DNA of 64,000 nucleotides, taken from Epinephelus fuscoguttatus. Its lineage: Eukaryota; Chordata; Actinopteri; Perciformes; Serranidae. The DNA is taken from the NCBI RefSeq assembly GCF_011397635.1, contig NC_064758.1, forward strand, positions 22,156,513-22,220,512, written 5' to 3'. The notes under the pieces were generated by a model, which was given only the letters and a program-made list of their open reading frames with translations, was not told the DNA's origin and did no database searches. Made by a program: the position numbers and the translations under genes. Below are positions 27,461-39,485 of this stretch, in pieces; within the stretch, counting starts at the first letter, position 1; every line of letters starts with the position of its first letter.

Positions 27461-28605
27461 ATTGAGCAACAATGCAGTTGCTGAATATAGCTGTGCGGTT
27501 TTCTCACCTTTTTCTTTTTGTTCCGTTCAGATGTGTCGTTTTTGTTTCTGTAAAATATATGCTACATACTCAGTTTAATTCCTTCAGTGGGTGCAGCTGC
27601 TTCATTTTCCACGCAGTAATAAACAAACACTGCTGTAGCCTTCTGTGGGACCGTCCCAAGGAAGTCAGGTAGTGCAGAGGTGATGTGGACTCATTCTCAT
27701 TTTCTATATTATGGCACACACGCCTTTCTCCCACGCCCTTTCAAATGCTAATGGACCTTGCTCGGTGGCCCATTGTTCTGATAAGAGGTGAGGCAGTGAA
27801 CTGCCACAGCTGACAGAAAAAATAACACAGATAAAGCTATTGAGAGTGGCAAAGATCATACATACAATCCCCTGAGTGAAAAGGGACGGAGTAAACAGTG
27901 GAGGCACATAGTATGAATCCCACTGTTTTCCTCATTTGCGCTTCATTTCATTCAAAACACCTAAGAGAAGCATAAATTTGAACTACAAATAGATATCCAG
28001 GTCATTCTAAATATATTCATGTGCCTCAGACTTCAAAGACCTCCACTCTGAGCCTGAGGCCAGCCCTATCCTCCAAACTAATGAGAAATCTATAACAACA
28101 ACACTGGAAACCTTATGACTGGCTTAGATCTATTGATCAGCATTTCTCAGAAGAATATTTCCTGCTTCTGACTTTCATCATTCAGGGGCACAATCCCAGT
28201 GACACAATAATCCACCCTGTCGCTTTCTGAGAAAGACACAATGACACTCAAGCAGCCAAGCATTGCGAACATACAGTACAGCAGTGGCATCTTGTGCTCT
28301 CTCCCTGGGGTGTAAAGGTTAACAGCAGGCAGCTGCATGAGCTCTCTGACCTGGCAAGGTCTCTGTTTTCACATCCGTGCAGGAATGACTGTGGAGACTG
28401 GATGTGAAGGCATCCCAGATGGTGTACTGTGCTCACTCACTGTAACTTATATCAATGATTCCCAAACAGCGTACTTGTAGGGCTACCCTTGAGGATACTT
28501 CTCCAGTTACCAGAGGGTAATGTTACATGGATGTGTAGCTCCTGTAATTTGAAAATAAATGATAAAAATTTAAATAAAAATAATTAAAGGTAGACCTATA
28601 CTATG
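27461..28605. other. Intergenic DNA, nothing recognised
   Basis: AT-rich upstream flank of adora1. No exon or defined repeat is seen. Distal regulatory DNA for adora1 would be expected in this neighbourhood, but no site stands out. Confidence 0.35.
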
Positions 28606-28639
28606 CAAGATTTAAAAAAAACAATGTATTGACTAATGC

Positions 28640-29005
28640 ATCAGTAAACCCTCTCAATAATCAATTTAATCCCGCTAGAGGTGAGTTGCAGTGTATTTAT
28701 CTGCAGACTCTGCTCTTTGCTCTTTTTTTTTAATCTCATTCCACTGTGTTCGGGTCATTTAAGAGCATGTAGCCTTCAACCCGAAACAGCATCACACATC
28801 CAATCAGGTCTCCCTTGAAAATGAGATCATTGATCTCAATGGGACTAACCTAGTAAAATAAAGGTAAAATAAAATAAAAAGAGGAAGCTATGGGAACTGT
28901 GGACACAGCGTCGTGAATCTGTGGTTGGCTTTCACTTTCACTTTTGCTGATGAGCACTGAAAAACAGGATGAACCTAGTTAGCTTGCTGAAGTATCAGCT
29001 TTTCC
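28640..29005. repeat. Dispersed repeat D (copy 1), interrupted by a LINE 3' tail
   Basis: CTAGAGGTGAGTTGCAGTG, GTATTTATCTGCAGACTCTGC and GTGAATCTGTGGTTGGC, followed by repeated TTTCACTTTCACTTT, recur in the same order at 59360-59635. In this copy the middle is interrupted at about 28765-28880 by a LINE 3' tail. The repeat has no coding content and I cannot name its class. Confidence 0.6.
28765..28880 (+). mobile_element. LINE 3' tail inserted in repeat D
   Basis: CTCAATGGGACTAACCTAGT runs directly into TAAAATAAAGG and repeated TAAAA units. This is the typical 3' end of an L2/CR1-type fish non-LTR retrotransposon. Only about 115 bp of 3' sequence is present, so it is a strongly 5'-truncated copy. 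Confidence 0.6.
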
Positions 29006-29154
29006 ATTACAACAAATGTAACATTCCCTCAACAGTAGCTTGCAGTGTACGTGCAAGCAGTGTAGGAAGGAGGGGCCAAGTTTGAATGTGTGTGTTTTTT
29101 TGTTCACCAACAATAACTGACAATTCATGCATAGTAGACATTTATATATATTAA

Positions 29155-29737
29155 TCCACTTTCATCCGCTTATCCGGGGCAGGGTCGCTGGGGCAGCGGT
29201 TCTGAGCAGAGCACCCCAGCAACCCTTTACAGCTCTTCCTGGGGGACCCCAAGGTGTGCCCAGGCCAGATGAGATATGTAATCCCTCCAAGGTGTTCTGG
29301 TTCTGCCCTGAGGCCTCCTACCAGTGGGATGTGCCCGGAACACCTCCAGCAGGAGGCGCCCAGGAGGCATCCTGATCAGATGCCTGAACCATCTCAACTG
29401 ACCCCTTTCGATGCGAAGGAGCAGCGGCTCTACTCCGAGCTCCCTCTGGATGTCTGAGCTCCTTACCTTATCTCTAAGGCTGAGCCTAGCCACCCTACGG
29501 AGGAAACTCATTTCCGACGCTTGCATCTGTGATCTCATTCTTTCGGTTACAACCCAGAGCTCATGACCACAGGTGAGGGTTGGGATGTAGATGGACCAGT
29601 AAATTGAAAGCTTCACATTCCAGCTCAGCTCCCTCTTCACCACGACGAACCGGTGCAGTGCACGCATCACTGCAGAAGCCGCACCAAACCGCAGATCCAT
29701 CTCACGCTCCATTCTACCCTCACTCGTAAACAAGACC

Positions 29738-29738
<1 letters not shown>
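29155..29738 (-). pseudogene. 3' fragment of a non-LTR retrotransposon (RTE/Rex3-like) with C-terminal pol sequence
   Basis: A minus-strand frame (29733-29227) encodes the C-terminal part of a LINE polyprotein. It contains LSIYWSIYIPTLTCGHELWV, MSFLRRVARLSLRDKVRSSD and GVEPLLLRIERGQLRW, closely resembling the many fish LINE copies with this ending. Its 3' UTR ends with GGATAAGCGGATGAAAGTGG, the usual lead-in to a (GATG)n tail, near 29155. The element is cut off on its 5' side by an AT/GT microsatellite at 29741, so the catalytic reverse transcriptase core is missing. RTE/Rex3 is my best assignment and not certain. Confidence 0.75.
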
Positions 29739-29740
<2 letters not shown>

Positions 29741-29801
<61 letters not shown>

Positions 29802-29845
29802 CATATATATATATACATATATATGTATATATGTATATACATACA
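29741..29845. repeat. Compound microsatellite (AT)n(GT)n(AT)n
   Basis: About 28 bp of AT, about 30 bp of GT and then AT/TATG units, abutting the truncated 5' side of the LINE fragment. It can form cruciform or Z-DNA and is probably highly polymorphic. Confidence 0.95.
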
Positions 29846-32800
29846 TTAAGTCAGCTGTAATTTGAACACGAATGTGGGTGAGAAGTTTTTTGCAAGCGAG
29901 GAAATAATTCTTAATAGTTAGCTAACAGTAGTGGCTAAATGATTGAAATAGCTTAACATACAACTTCTCTCACTAGTAGTAAATGCAAACGTGATCAAAC
30001 TAACCTAAGCATTTAGAATTTAATTGTATGCAAAAATGTTTTAAAAATATAGTAAAATATTATGGAATTTTTTTAGGCAAAAGCACTGGGAATAGTGTTA
30101 AACAGACTCACAAGTCAGTCTTTAGATGCTTTGCTTAACTAAAGACTGATGACTTTCTCCCTGATTTTGTGTTTAGATGGGCGGATACAATTTCAGAGTT
30201 TAAAAAAAACTCCCTACGTTGCAGAACCAATAGTAAATCCGCAGGGCGGTCCTTCGGTGGCTCGCTGAACTCTTGTGCTCATAAACATAGTCCGACTAGA
30301 AACACGTGTAGCGGTACAAAATGGCTCAAGTCACTGTTAGTCCTTCATTTCCACAATCTTGTGGACTGAGCACATGTTTGATAAAACGGAGCTAAATCTC
30401 TCGGCATCCATTTTCAAGCTCTCTGTGTGTTTGTGTCCTTGCAGACGAGAAAAGGGGGAGTGCACATTTCCGGGAGGGCGTGTCCTTTTCAAAAATGCAA
30501 GAGGCGTTGCTTTGTTGCCGGCCGTTTTCTCGGGTGTGTTAAACACACTTTACAAAGGAGTGTCCCCAGACTATCAGAAGGCAGAGATCTCTGATTGTCT
30601 GGTGGCGAGACTAAGTGTTAAATAATATCAAGTTTACAGCAAATTCATAAAATTCAAATGAACAGTGGTGTTGATGAAGGGAAATGCCAATTTGTGGTGT
30701 TGTACTGACATAGTGCATTTATTTTGAAAGAGACTGTATGTAAACTGTAAATTTCCTTGTGAAAACAGAAGTGTGTTTTGAAAGAAGACAATTCATTTAA
30801 CAGGCATAATTTGACACTTTGTCCCAGAACGTCAACAACCAGCACACCCTGGGTACCTTTTGTGTATCTGGACGTGGAAAGTCCACGACCAAATGTCTTT
30901 ATGTGACAAGGTTGGAGTGAGAATGTGTTGATCTGATAGGGGCGCGGGGGCACATCTTAAAGAAAGGTTGGAAGCCACTGACTCATAGAAGAAGGCTGCT
31001 GGCATGTGCTTCAGAGTGAATCAAAAACTTAAAGGTAATACTGAGGTCAACACTGGGAGATGTGTGATGGCAGGACGGCCAACAGTCAGCAGGAGCTCTG
31101 CTGATGAAGACAGTTTCCATCTGTGACCAGTGTCGGGGTCAGAGACATCAGCGTGAGGTAAAGCGGTCAGCCAGTATACTTTGAGGATGGAGGTGGCCAT
31201 ATGGTCCGCTTGCGGTGATTGGCACCACATACACTTGTGACATTTTAATGAGCATAAGCGTGGTGGTAATGCATATCAATCTTAATAGAGCAAATGGTGT
31301 GAGCTAACACACTTGGGACAATATGGCTGACAATTCAGAGATTAAAAATAAAAGTCTCATCATCAGGGGTGGGTTTCCTTCCTTCTCTCCACTTTTTCAG
31401 TCAGATGTCAATCAGTATGAATTCCACTGTTAGAAGAGGCTTTGTTCACGGTAGCAAAAGGGATCCGGAAAGTGGCATACATCATGAATCAGGCCTTTTT
31501 CTCATTGTGTTTATCCTTTCAGCAGCTTAGAGACTCAGAGCAGGCAGGGAACACAGTCATGCTCAACACGGCCAACACAGACCTCACAGTGTCTTTTGTG
31601 CTTCTTCACAGTCAGTGTTTTTCACCGAGGACATGACTGCAACCTGACAATGTGTGAAGTATAAAACGTTTGCCGCATCTCATACAGGCTGCCTAAAATA
31701 GCGTGACTTTTCGTATTATCAAAGCTGTTCAGGGATGAATTTAAATGAACAACCCCGGAGTACTTCCATGACAATTCTGCCACATCCATAGAGTCAGGCA
31801 AAGAGGAAATGCTCAGTAAACGCTTGTCAGATTTTGCCGGTCTGGGATGTGTGACCAGTGAAGTGCAGTGTGCTTTAGTTTTATGAGATTCTACAGTTCA
31901 ATGCTCTTTTCCTGTCCAGAATCAAAGATGTCTCAACAGTTACAGATGTCTGGCCTTCACCCAACTCAGAGTATTTTGACTGGTGCAAAGAAAGCTGTTC
32001 AGCTGTGAGGTCGACTGCTTTCAACAAAAACCTCTTCATTAAACATAATTTATATGAAGGCTTCAACTGGCTGGATGAAGAACCAAACGCCGAGCCATGT
32101 CCATATTCAAATTAGAAAAGATCACATAGGGTCTTCCTCCCCAGAGTCTTGTCTGCTGAACTGGGTTCAAAAACAATATTGCTCAGTCATTTAAAAAAAA
32201 AAAAAGGCCCCTGCGATGGTGTTCTCAGTGGACTGCTGACCCACACACCAACAACATTATTAAAACTGACAAAAGGACTCAGGACCTTGGCTTATTAGCT
32301 CCGTCCAGGAAAACAGTTTAGCCATTTCAAACAAGACTGGGGCCATCGAGGAATACAATTGCAGTGTTATTACAAGGAACACTCCGAGAAAAACAATACA
32401 AGATGGATAGCCTTGGTTCTGTCGCTCAGAAAGCCTTCAATGAAAATATCAGATAGGAGGCAATATGAGAACACTTAAGCACTAGCCTGTATCCCCTGGA
32501 CAATTGAACAAGCACACCAACTGCTTCTACAGTATTATAGCTGCTGGGAATAAATGCGGCCCTCTGTAATTTCCATGGACATTCTCCAGAAAGTGGTGAG
32601 TCACAGAGAATAAAAGAAAAAAAAAACAGATTTGTTATCTCTTCCATGGAGGCTTAATTTGTTTCTATACTAACAGCAATTAACACAGCTCATTTCCTCA
32701 AACAGCGTTTACACAATTAATATGTTACAAAACTAAAGCTGATGTTGTTTAAGGTCATAGTAAACAGCTGCACACAACAGACAGCGACATCATCTACAGA

Positions 32801-33084
32801 GGACAGATTTTATAGCTTTGAACAGACGACTGTCTGGATTGAAATACCGCACATTCCAACGGCAGGACAAATGCATCTATCAAATATTATATTTTACAAT
32901 AGCCATGTGACCCATTTTATTTGTTTTAGTGTTTTCCCGAATATAGGCATTGAACCTTGAGTGAAAAATATCCGCAGTTAACTGATGCTTCAAGAAGGGA
33001 AAGAGAGGCAGCCCAGTTGCCAGAAAAAAATGTTGGCCTATACTAAACCAAACATGAACCACACTCATTCATTTTCATTAATTT
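29846..33084. other. Intergenic DNA; CpG-containing repeat-like block at about 30165-30625
   Basis: Mostly ordinary AT-rich DNA. The 30165-30625 block is unusual in its CpG content (TTTCCGGGAGGGCGTGTCC and TTGCCGGCCGTTTTCTCGG) and has short open frames on both strands. It resembles a known type of fish dispersed repeat more than a CpG-island promoter, but I cannot fix its ends. I see nothing else recognisable. Confidence 0.35.
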
Positions 33085-33089
33085 CATTT

Positions 33090-33420
33090 ATTTTCTGTAA
33101 CTGCTTATCCTGTTAGGGGTCGCGGGGGTGCTGGAGCCTATCCCAGCTGACATTAGGTGAAAGGCGGGGTACACACTGGACAGGTCACCAGAGTATCACA
33201 GGGACAACCATTCACACTCACATTGACACCTATAGCCAATTTAGATCACCAATCAACATGTCTTAGGACTGTGGGAGGAAGTCGGAGTACCCGAAGAAAA
33301 CCCACGCTGACATGGGGAGAGCATGCTAACTCCACACAGAAGGGCTCCCCCACCCTGGGTTCAAACCAGGAATCCTCTTGCTGTGAAACGACAATGCTAA
33401 CCACTGCAGCTCCGTTAACC
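33090..33420. mobile_element. Abundant fish interspersed repeat (LINE/SINE-derived, class uncertain)
   Basis: The words CTGCTTATCCTGTTAGGGGT, GGAGCCTATCCCAGCTGACA, GACTGTGGGAGGAAGTCGG, CCACGCTGACATGGGGAG and AACTCCACACAGAAGG, in this order, are characteristic of a very abundant fish element. It produces a 135-codon open frame (33157-33564) that is not a host gene. No terminal repeats are visible. Confidence 0.75.
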
Positions 33421-35744
33421 TTGGTGTTGTTATGGGATAAAAAATTTGCAAATGTAACATGTGTGCGGTTTGCAGAAATGTACAATGCCAGAATTGTTTT
33501 TATGGCAATTGGGTTTAGAGAGGAGGACATAAGTCAGATTTTTTTTAAACCTAAAACACTGTGACAATTAGCCACTTTGTTAGCATGCAGGTCACAGTAT
33601 CATTAGCCACAATAACTCCAAAAAATAATACTTTGCAAAATGGCAAAGCTGTGACTTAAACTTTCTGATTTGACAAGTTCCTTGAACATTTGTGATATGC
33701 TAGTTTTCTTTGGCATATCTGACACTCAAGTTCTTGTGGGTCATCTTCACATAGTTAAAAATATTTGAGCTTTTGACTTTTGCTTGACTTTTTCAACATC
33801 TTGCTAGCTTATCTGTGAACCTGTCACATGTGGTCAAACTGTCCCAGTTTCAATACGCTGAACTGCTGCTGGTGACTGATGTTAGATTACAGTGAGTAAG
33901 AATCATGATTCACAATAATGTCTTTCAATAATAATCAATGCTAAAGCATAATGAATATGATGGATTACTATATAAATGTATAGGCTGTTAAGAATTTTTG
34001 GCATCATATATATGCCCAGTCAGCATTTGTATGTAGGCTCCATGTGGTTAGTAAATGAGCTAAAAAAAATGGGCCCTATATGGGATTGTCCATGAGCTCC
34101 ATATTGGCCCCATGCCAATTGCCCACATGGCTATGTTTACCTAAGTGGGCCCAACATGGGCTATGCTATGGCTATCTGGGTACCAAGTGGGTATGGGCCC
34201 AAAATGGGCATCTTATCCGGGGCCAACTTAAGTAAAAACCCACATACACATAAATATGTATAAACATAGCATTCAAATACTGATTTTTACACCAATTACC
34301 ATTGCAACGATCGAGGCCTAAAATTTCGACCCACTCAGGTCAGCCCTAATTTATTTTTACTTTTATTTAATTTGTCCTGACCAAGACATGCAGCACGACA
34401 TCTAACAGTTACAGACATTTACAAAAAAAAATCAGAATTCTAGCATACCGAGAAATCAGGTCAACATACCCTGGATCACACAGAGGCAAATAGTCAAAGC
34501 ATCTACATGCACCTTCTTTTCACTCCAACAAAAAATACAGTTGAGCCAGTTGGAGTCCTGACTGTTGAGTCTCTTCTGGAGGACATACTGTACATGAAAA
34601 GTACTTTGGTATACTTGGATTTTCTTCTTTACTCAAAGAAAACAACCTTGTGGTCATACTTATTTTAGTGTAAGAGCTCTTCTCAAAGCTGCCAGCTGGC
34701 TGACCCGCATCATTTCACCAGCTCGGCGCTCACAGTGTGCCCGTGAAATTAACCACCACACACACTTGAAGCCTGAGCCGACAGGGTGAAAATGAAAAAT
34801 GTCAACAGCTAGTCCGGCAGCTCGCTGTCTGCTATCATACAGAAAGCCCTCTTTGATCAAAACTGGCATATTTTGATGTGTGAGTCTTTCAGCTTCAGCC
34901 TACTGATGAGCTTTTGTCAAGTAAAAGAGCCAGGGTGTAGAAATACTGAGGTCCTGAGCCTTTAAAGACATTTTGGACCACCTTCCTATGCATCAAATAC
35001 AAAGAGATGATCTATTGTTTGAATGATTTCACATTCATCAAATAATTTAATTATACTTATACTAGCTATATTATGATTTAAGTGCTGTTTCAAAGCCTTC
35101 TTCACCCTGTAAGTGATATAAATCCCTTTCTTAAAATTTAGCTTTAATTTTTCAAACAACAAAAAAACCTTAAAGGTTCTGTATGCTATATTCAGAGCAT
35201 AAATATAGCGCCAAACAACTATTTGCTATGTAAAGATTTAGTGGCGTAATGGCATCCTAAGCAGAGAATGAAGTCACACTACCTCTGTGTGTGTTGTAAT
35301 CTGAGCGTCTCTGTGGTTTATTGTTGTAAGCTAGTCCAACCCAGCCCGCTCTCATTCCAAGGTCGTCAAATAACGACACTTTGTCATTCACCCTTGGCAT
35401 CTCATACTGACACAGAGCGCATCCTTTAGCGTCTGTATGACACGCACAGCTGTCTCCTGGGTGAAACACATTGTAACATGGTGTCAAATGGTCGCAGTTT
35501 GGTTTGGGCAACAAAACTATTTGGTTGGGTTTAGAAAAAAACATCATGTTTGAGGTTAAAATAAGTGCATAATGTGACCTAAATATTGTTTATCACATGA
35601 GTGATGTAATGCATTTACTTATATAAGTTACGCAATGCTACGTTAAAACAACATTAACATTTGGTATCAAATGAGTCGTACCTATGTAAGTTATACCAGG
35701 TTAGGGTTAAAAAAACACTGACTACATTAAAACAGCATGACATC
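33421..35744. other. Intergenic DNA; degenerate ATGGGC/GGGCCC repeat at about 34010-34220
   Basis: At 34010-34220 short words such as TGGGCCC, ATGGGC and GCCCACATGGC recur many times in both orientations, giving a region full of small inverted repeats, probably the core of a MITE. I see no gene in the rest. A 96-codon minus-strand frame at 35257-35547 has no family resemblance I recognise. Confidence 0.4.
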
Positions 35745-36020
35745 AGTTGCTCAGCCATAGGGACTTGAGTTGGCAGCCAGAGGGTCACCTGCTTAAGTAC
35801 CCGTCCAGACCAAATATGGAGTGTGGACTGGTGGCTGGAGAGGTGCCAGTTCACCTTCTGGGCACTGCCGAGGTGCCCTTGAGCAAGGCAGCCATGGGGC
35901 ATGCCCGCTCACTTTGACATCTCTCCACTTTGTGCATGTGTGTATTTCGGACCTGTGTGTAATTGACAACGGAGTGAAAAAATTGAATTTCCCCTTAGGG
36001 GATTAATAAAATTAAAAAAT
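35745..36020 (+). mobile_element. tRNA-derived SINE with GATTAATAAA tail
   Basis: A decayed tRNA-like head (GTTGCTCAGCCATAGGGACT, then a box-B-like TGCTTAAGTACCC) is followed by a body with GCACTGCCGAGGTGCCCTTG and AGCAAGGCAGCC. It ends with TTGAATTTCCCC and GGGGATTAATAAAATTAAAA. This is an abundant SINE in spiny-rayed fish and is one reason I place the window in percomorphs. The head has decayed too far for pol III transcription to be likely. Confidence 0.8.
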
Positions 36021-38879
36021 TAAAAATAAATGTTTGGTTTCACACGGAACATAAAGTGCCGTCACCTGGGTAAAGTCTGTTTGTTTGACCCATCCACCTC
36101 CCTTCCCTCCAAGTTTGTTGCTCTTTATACTACGTCAGTATCTCTCAATGTCCAATACTGTCCCAGATGGGTTTACATCGGAGATGGTTGAAAGCTTAGG
36201 ACGTCTCAGTATGTCACAGGGTGCCCTTTGGGTTATTATCACATGCCAAGTGGTAGAGGTGCTAGTAGGCAGATTTTGTTAAGTTTGAACTCCTACTACT
36301 TCTAGTCTTTATGCTAAACTAAGCTAACCAGCTGCTAGCTTTATATTTACTGTATAAACATGAGAGCGTAACATAAGATAGTTTGTTTTATCCAACTCTC
36401 AGGAAAACAAACAATAAATGAGGATATTTCCTGAGCTGTCAACCTATTCCTTTAACAATATCTTTCTCCTTAGTTACCTGTGTGGAAAAGTTGGCTAGCA
36501 TGCAATATAATGATGTTTATATGTTTTCAGGTAGGTTGCTCTTAAGATTATATTTTCTCCTTTCGGTATTGGGTGGGGCATAATAGGGGACTCCCCAGTA
36601 TGATTTTGTCTGTGTGTGTGTTTGAGTTGAGTGTGTGTTTGTATGTGAAGAGGAGGACAACTACAACAGAGAAGCTAAACCCAAACTACAGTCGCCATAA
36701 TGCAGCTCTGTGGGGAGAGCGCCTCCACGTCATCCTACACCAGCCCCAAATAAGATTACTGTGCAGAAAACACTGAGCCTCTCAAATGTTCCGCTGCATC
36801 TCCCAGAGCTCTTGACTCTCTCTCCGTCCGTCTAAACACAGAAAAACAGACAGCAGCAAGGGCCACTCGCCGCCTCTCACTAAGTATTAAGGTTAAATAT
36901 ATAATTCACACCTTGCATGTTGACACTTTTAATAGCCAGTCTGCGTCGCCCATCCCTCTCACTGATGAGCAGCTGATTTGGGAGAAAACATTGCAGCTTC
37001 TCCACAGATGACTTTACAGCAAAGGGCTCCGCAGCAGCCTACACAGCAGTCATGGAATTAAATACAGAGCTATTTGTAAGACAGAGGTGTGAATGTAAGT
37101 GAGAAACCCACATCCTGTTTAATGAAGGTGGATGAGTTGACTCAACTTTGTGCTTCTTGGTGCAATTTTTTTTTATTTCATTTTTTAATTTGCCACCATG
37201 AGCCAGCATATCTGATGCCAACAATGTAGATTTTCTTTTTGATTAGTCTGATTTCTCCGCATGGTTCCAAACATATCAAAAGGCCTATGGATAACGATAG
37301 GGCATATTCAATGTTTTTTTCCAACACATGCTTCTATTAATGCTGCACAACAGCAATTAGAAGCACTTTGACAGCAGCATGTATACTAACATGCCTCCCA
37401 CGATCACAGCTTGCACATGAAATATTGATGCTCTATAGTATATCAGATGGTGATTGCAAATTTTCTAATTTGTCAACAAAGGTGATAATTAGGGAAGTAA
37501 TGGCATGTTCTCCATATGCGCTTGTTACTGCATAAACAAGCCTCACACTATACAATTAGACCACAAAGCGAGCCAAATAAAGCCAGACCTGAATAATTAT
37601 GACTTTCAAAACACAAGTCAGCACTTCCCTTTGAAATCAGCCTCTAGTTTTTGTTCGCCTCAACAGCAGTGAACTCTCTCTTGCATATAAAGGCAACACA
37701 GAGGAAACTGGTGGAGAATCAGCGAAAGGGGGAGAGAATATAATTAGATAGAGGAGTAGGAGAGAGGCATCAGTTAGGGCTCTATGCAGCGACTAGATAG
37801 ATGAGAGAGGAGATGAAAGGAAATGGAGGGAGAGGTGGAAAAATGTGTGGGTTAATGACAAAACTCCGAATCTAATCTGTTTAAAAGGGGTGGTCAATCC
37901 TAAATCAAAGGACTTGATTCGGCCTCTTGTGCCTTTATCGTTTCAGAATGTGTCTTTTAAGTCATGGCTGTTGTCGGCCCCCTTTGCTGTGATGTTCCTT
38001 TGAAAAGACGCCCTGGAAAAGCACTTCCTGACAAGTAAAAGAAAAGTAGGTCAAACGTGTAGTTTTGGCTCTCTGTGGAAGACGACGTTGTGCTCGGCTT
38101 CTTTGATGTTGGCTCAGTGATTTTGGAGGCTGTGAGGAAAAAAAGAATTAATAATCAAGCCTAATTCTATATAGCTGGGTACATCAAGAGGCTCAGGTGT
38201 TCAGTGTGTTTGACTTCTGGTTTCCCATCACCAACGAAATTGGGTTGGGACTGTACACTGGTCTATCATGCATAACAATTTGAAATGCCACTAATCAGAC
38301 TCTGACATACTTTGGGGAATGATGCATCGAGCACAAACATATTCTGGATGCTGCTGATTAGATGGGTTGAGAAATTTCATCTCCTAATTTATTCTGATGC
38401 CTCCAACGTTTGTGCCTCAGTGTTTGTCCAACTGTCTGTAGGCTGTGTGCTGGTATAAAGTGAATGCTACTCTCTCACTTAGAACAAAAAGTTAGGCCTT
38501 CATTGTTATTAATTTTGCATTGATTTTCTGGCAGCAGGCATCGCAGTGTTTGTTAAATGAGCTCTGGTAGGGAGATCATTTGGTTGCTGACGTACATTCT
38601 TTTGTGTTTCTGTGCAGAAAACTTACTGTACATCTAAAATAACTACTGCTCATCAGCCCAGTCATCAGGAGAAAATGTTGGCATGATCTGTTTCTGCAAA
38701 CCATGAATATGTTACATTTGCACGTTTCTATATGTGTCAAAGCAATGTTTATAAAGTGACGTAGCTGACTTTGTCATTGAAGGGATGGTGGATAGTGCCA
38801 TCTCCTTGGCAAGATGGCTGCCCACTGCAGACCACTGTTTAAGAACAACAAACCAGTTGTGTTTTGGCGAGTCATTGCT
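36021..38879. other. Intergenic DNA with a candidate conserved regulatory block at 37230-37660
   Basis: No exon recognised. The 37230-37660 stretch is free of repeats I recognise and is dense in homeodomain-type cores (CAATTAGAAG, GATAATTAGGG, ACAATTAGACC, AATAATTATG). That is the texture of many fish conserved non-coding elements. Conservation itself cannot be seen from one sequence. Confidence 0.3.
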
Positions 38880-39485
38880 GTGTTTCCATCGGCTGTTTAG
38901 GCTCCAAATGTGGGTGTTTTGTAGAGACTCATCAGCTTTTTAGGCTCCAAATGTGGGTATTTGGGCTGAATCAGTGGTTGCTTTTAAATTTCTTCTTATA
39001 ACATACTTTTGTCAGAGAGCCTTTCCTGATTTTACTTGTGGCTTTAGTTCATTTAAACTGTCTTTTACTTCAGTTATTTTAAAAGTTGTTGTTGTCATGT
39101 CTTGTCTTTTTTCATTTTTGACATGCAAAGCACTCTGTTTTGAAAAGTGCTTCATAAATAAAGATCATCATTAGTATTATTACTTTGTAGGGACTCATCA
39201 GTGTGTTTCCAATGGCTTTTTAGGATCAAATGTGGGTGGTCTGTAGTGACCTGTCCGTGTGTGTCCATCAGCCTTTTAGGATCCAAACGTGGGTGTTATG
39301 TAGCAACACGTTGGTGTGCTTCCATTGGTTTTTTAGGCTCCAAATGTGGTGTTTCGTAGTGGATTGTTGATGTGTGTCCATCAGCTTTTTAGGCTCCAAC
39401 CTTAGGTGTTTTGTAGCAACACCTCAATGTGTTTCCATCAGTTTTTTAGGCTCCAAATGTGGGTGTTTTGTAGTGGCCTGTTGGA
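38880..39485. repeat. Minisatellite of about 56-57-bp units, split by a LINE tail
   Basis: The unit contains TTTTAGGCTCCAAATGTGGG, TGTTTTGTAG and GTGTGTTTCCATCAG. TAGG anchors at 39221, 39277, 39334, 39390 and 39447 give spacings of 56, 57, 56 and 57 bp. Two further units start near 38898 and 38941. Between them and the rest lies a foreign insert of about 220 bp (38963-39187). Units differ by several substitutions, so the array is old. Confidence 0.85.
38963..39187 (+). mobile_element. LINE 3' tail inserted within the minisatellite
   Basis: The insert ends AAAGCACTCTGTTTTGAAAA, GTGCTTCATAAATAAAG and ATCATCATTAGTATTATTA, the 3' end typical of fish L2-type LINEs. A related tail is at about 51245-51310. 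Its removal would bring minisatellite units back together. Confidence 0.65.

Noticed and set aside
29227..29733. 168-codon frame as a host gene
   Set aside because: It is the C-terminal end of a LINE polyprotein, 5'-truncated and without the reverse transcriptase core.
33157..33564. 135-codon plus-strand frame
   Set aside because: It falls within an abundant fish interspersed repeat and shows no host protein features.
38880..39485. Regularly spaced repeats that might suggest a CRISPR array
   Set aside because: The whole 56-57-bp unit is repeated with no unique spacers, and the genome is a vertebrate's. This is a minisatellite.
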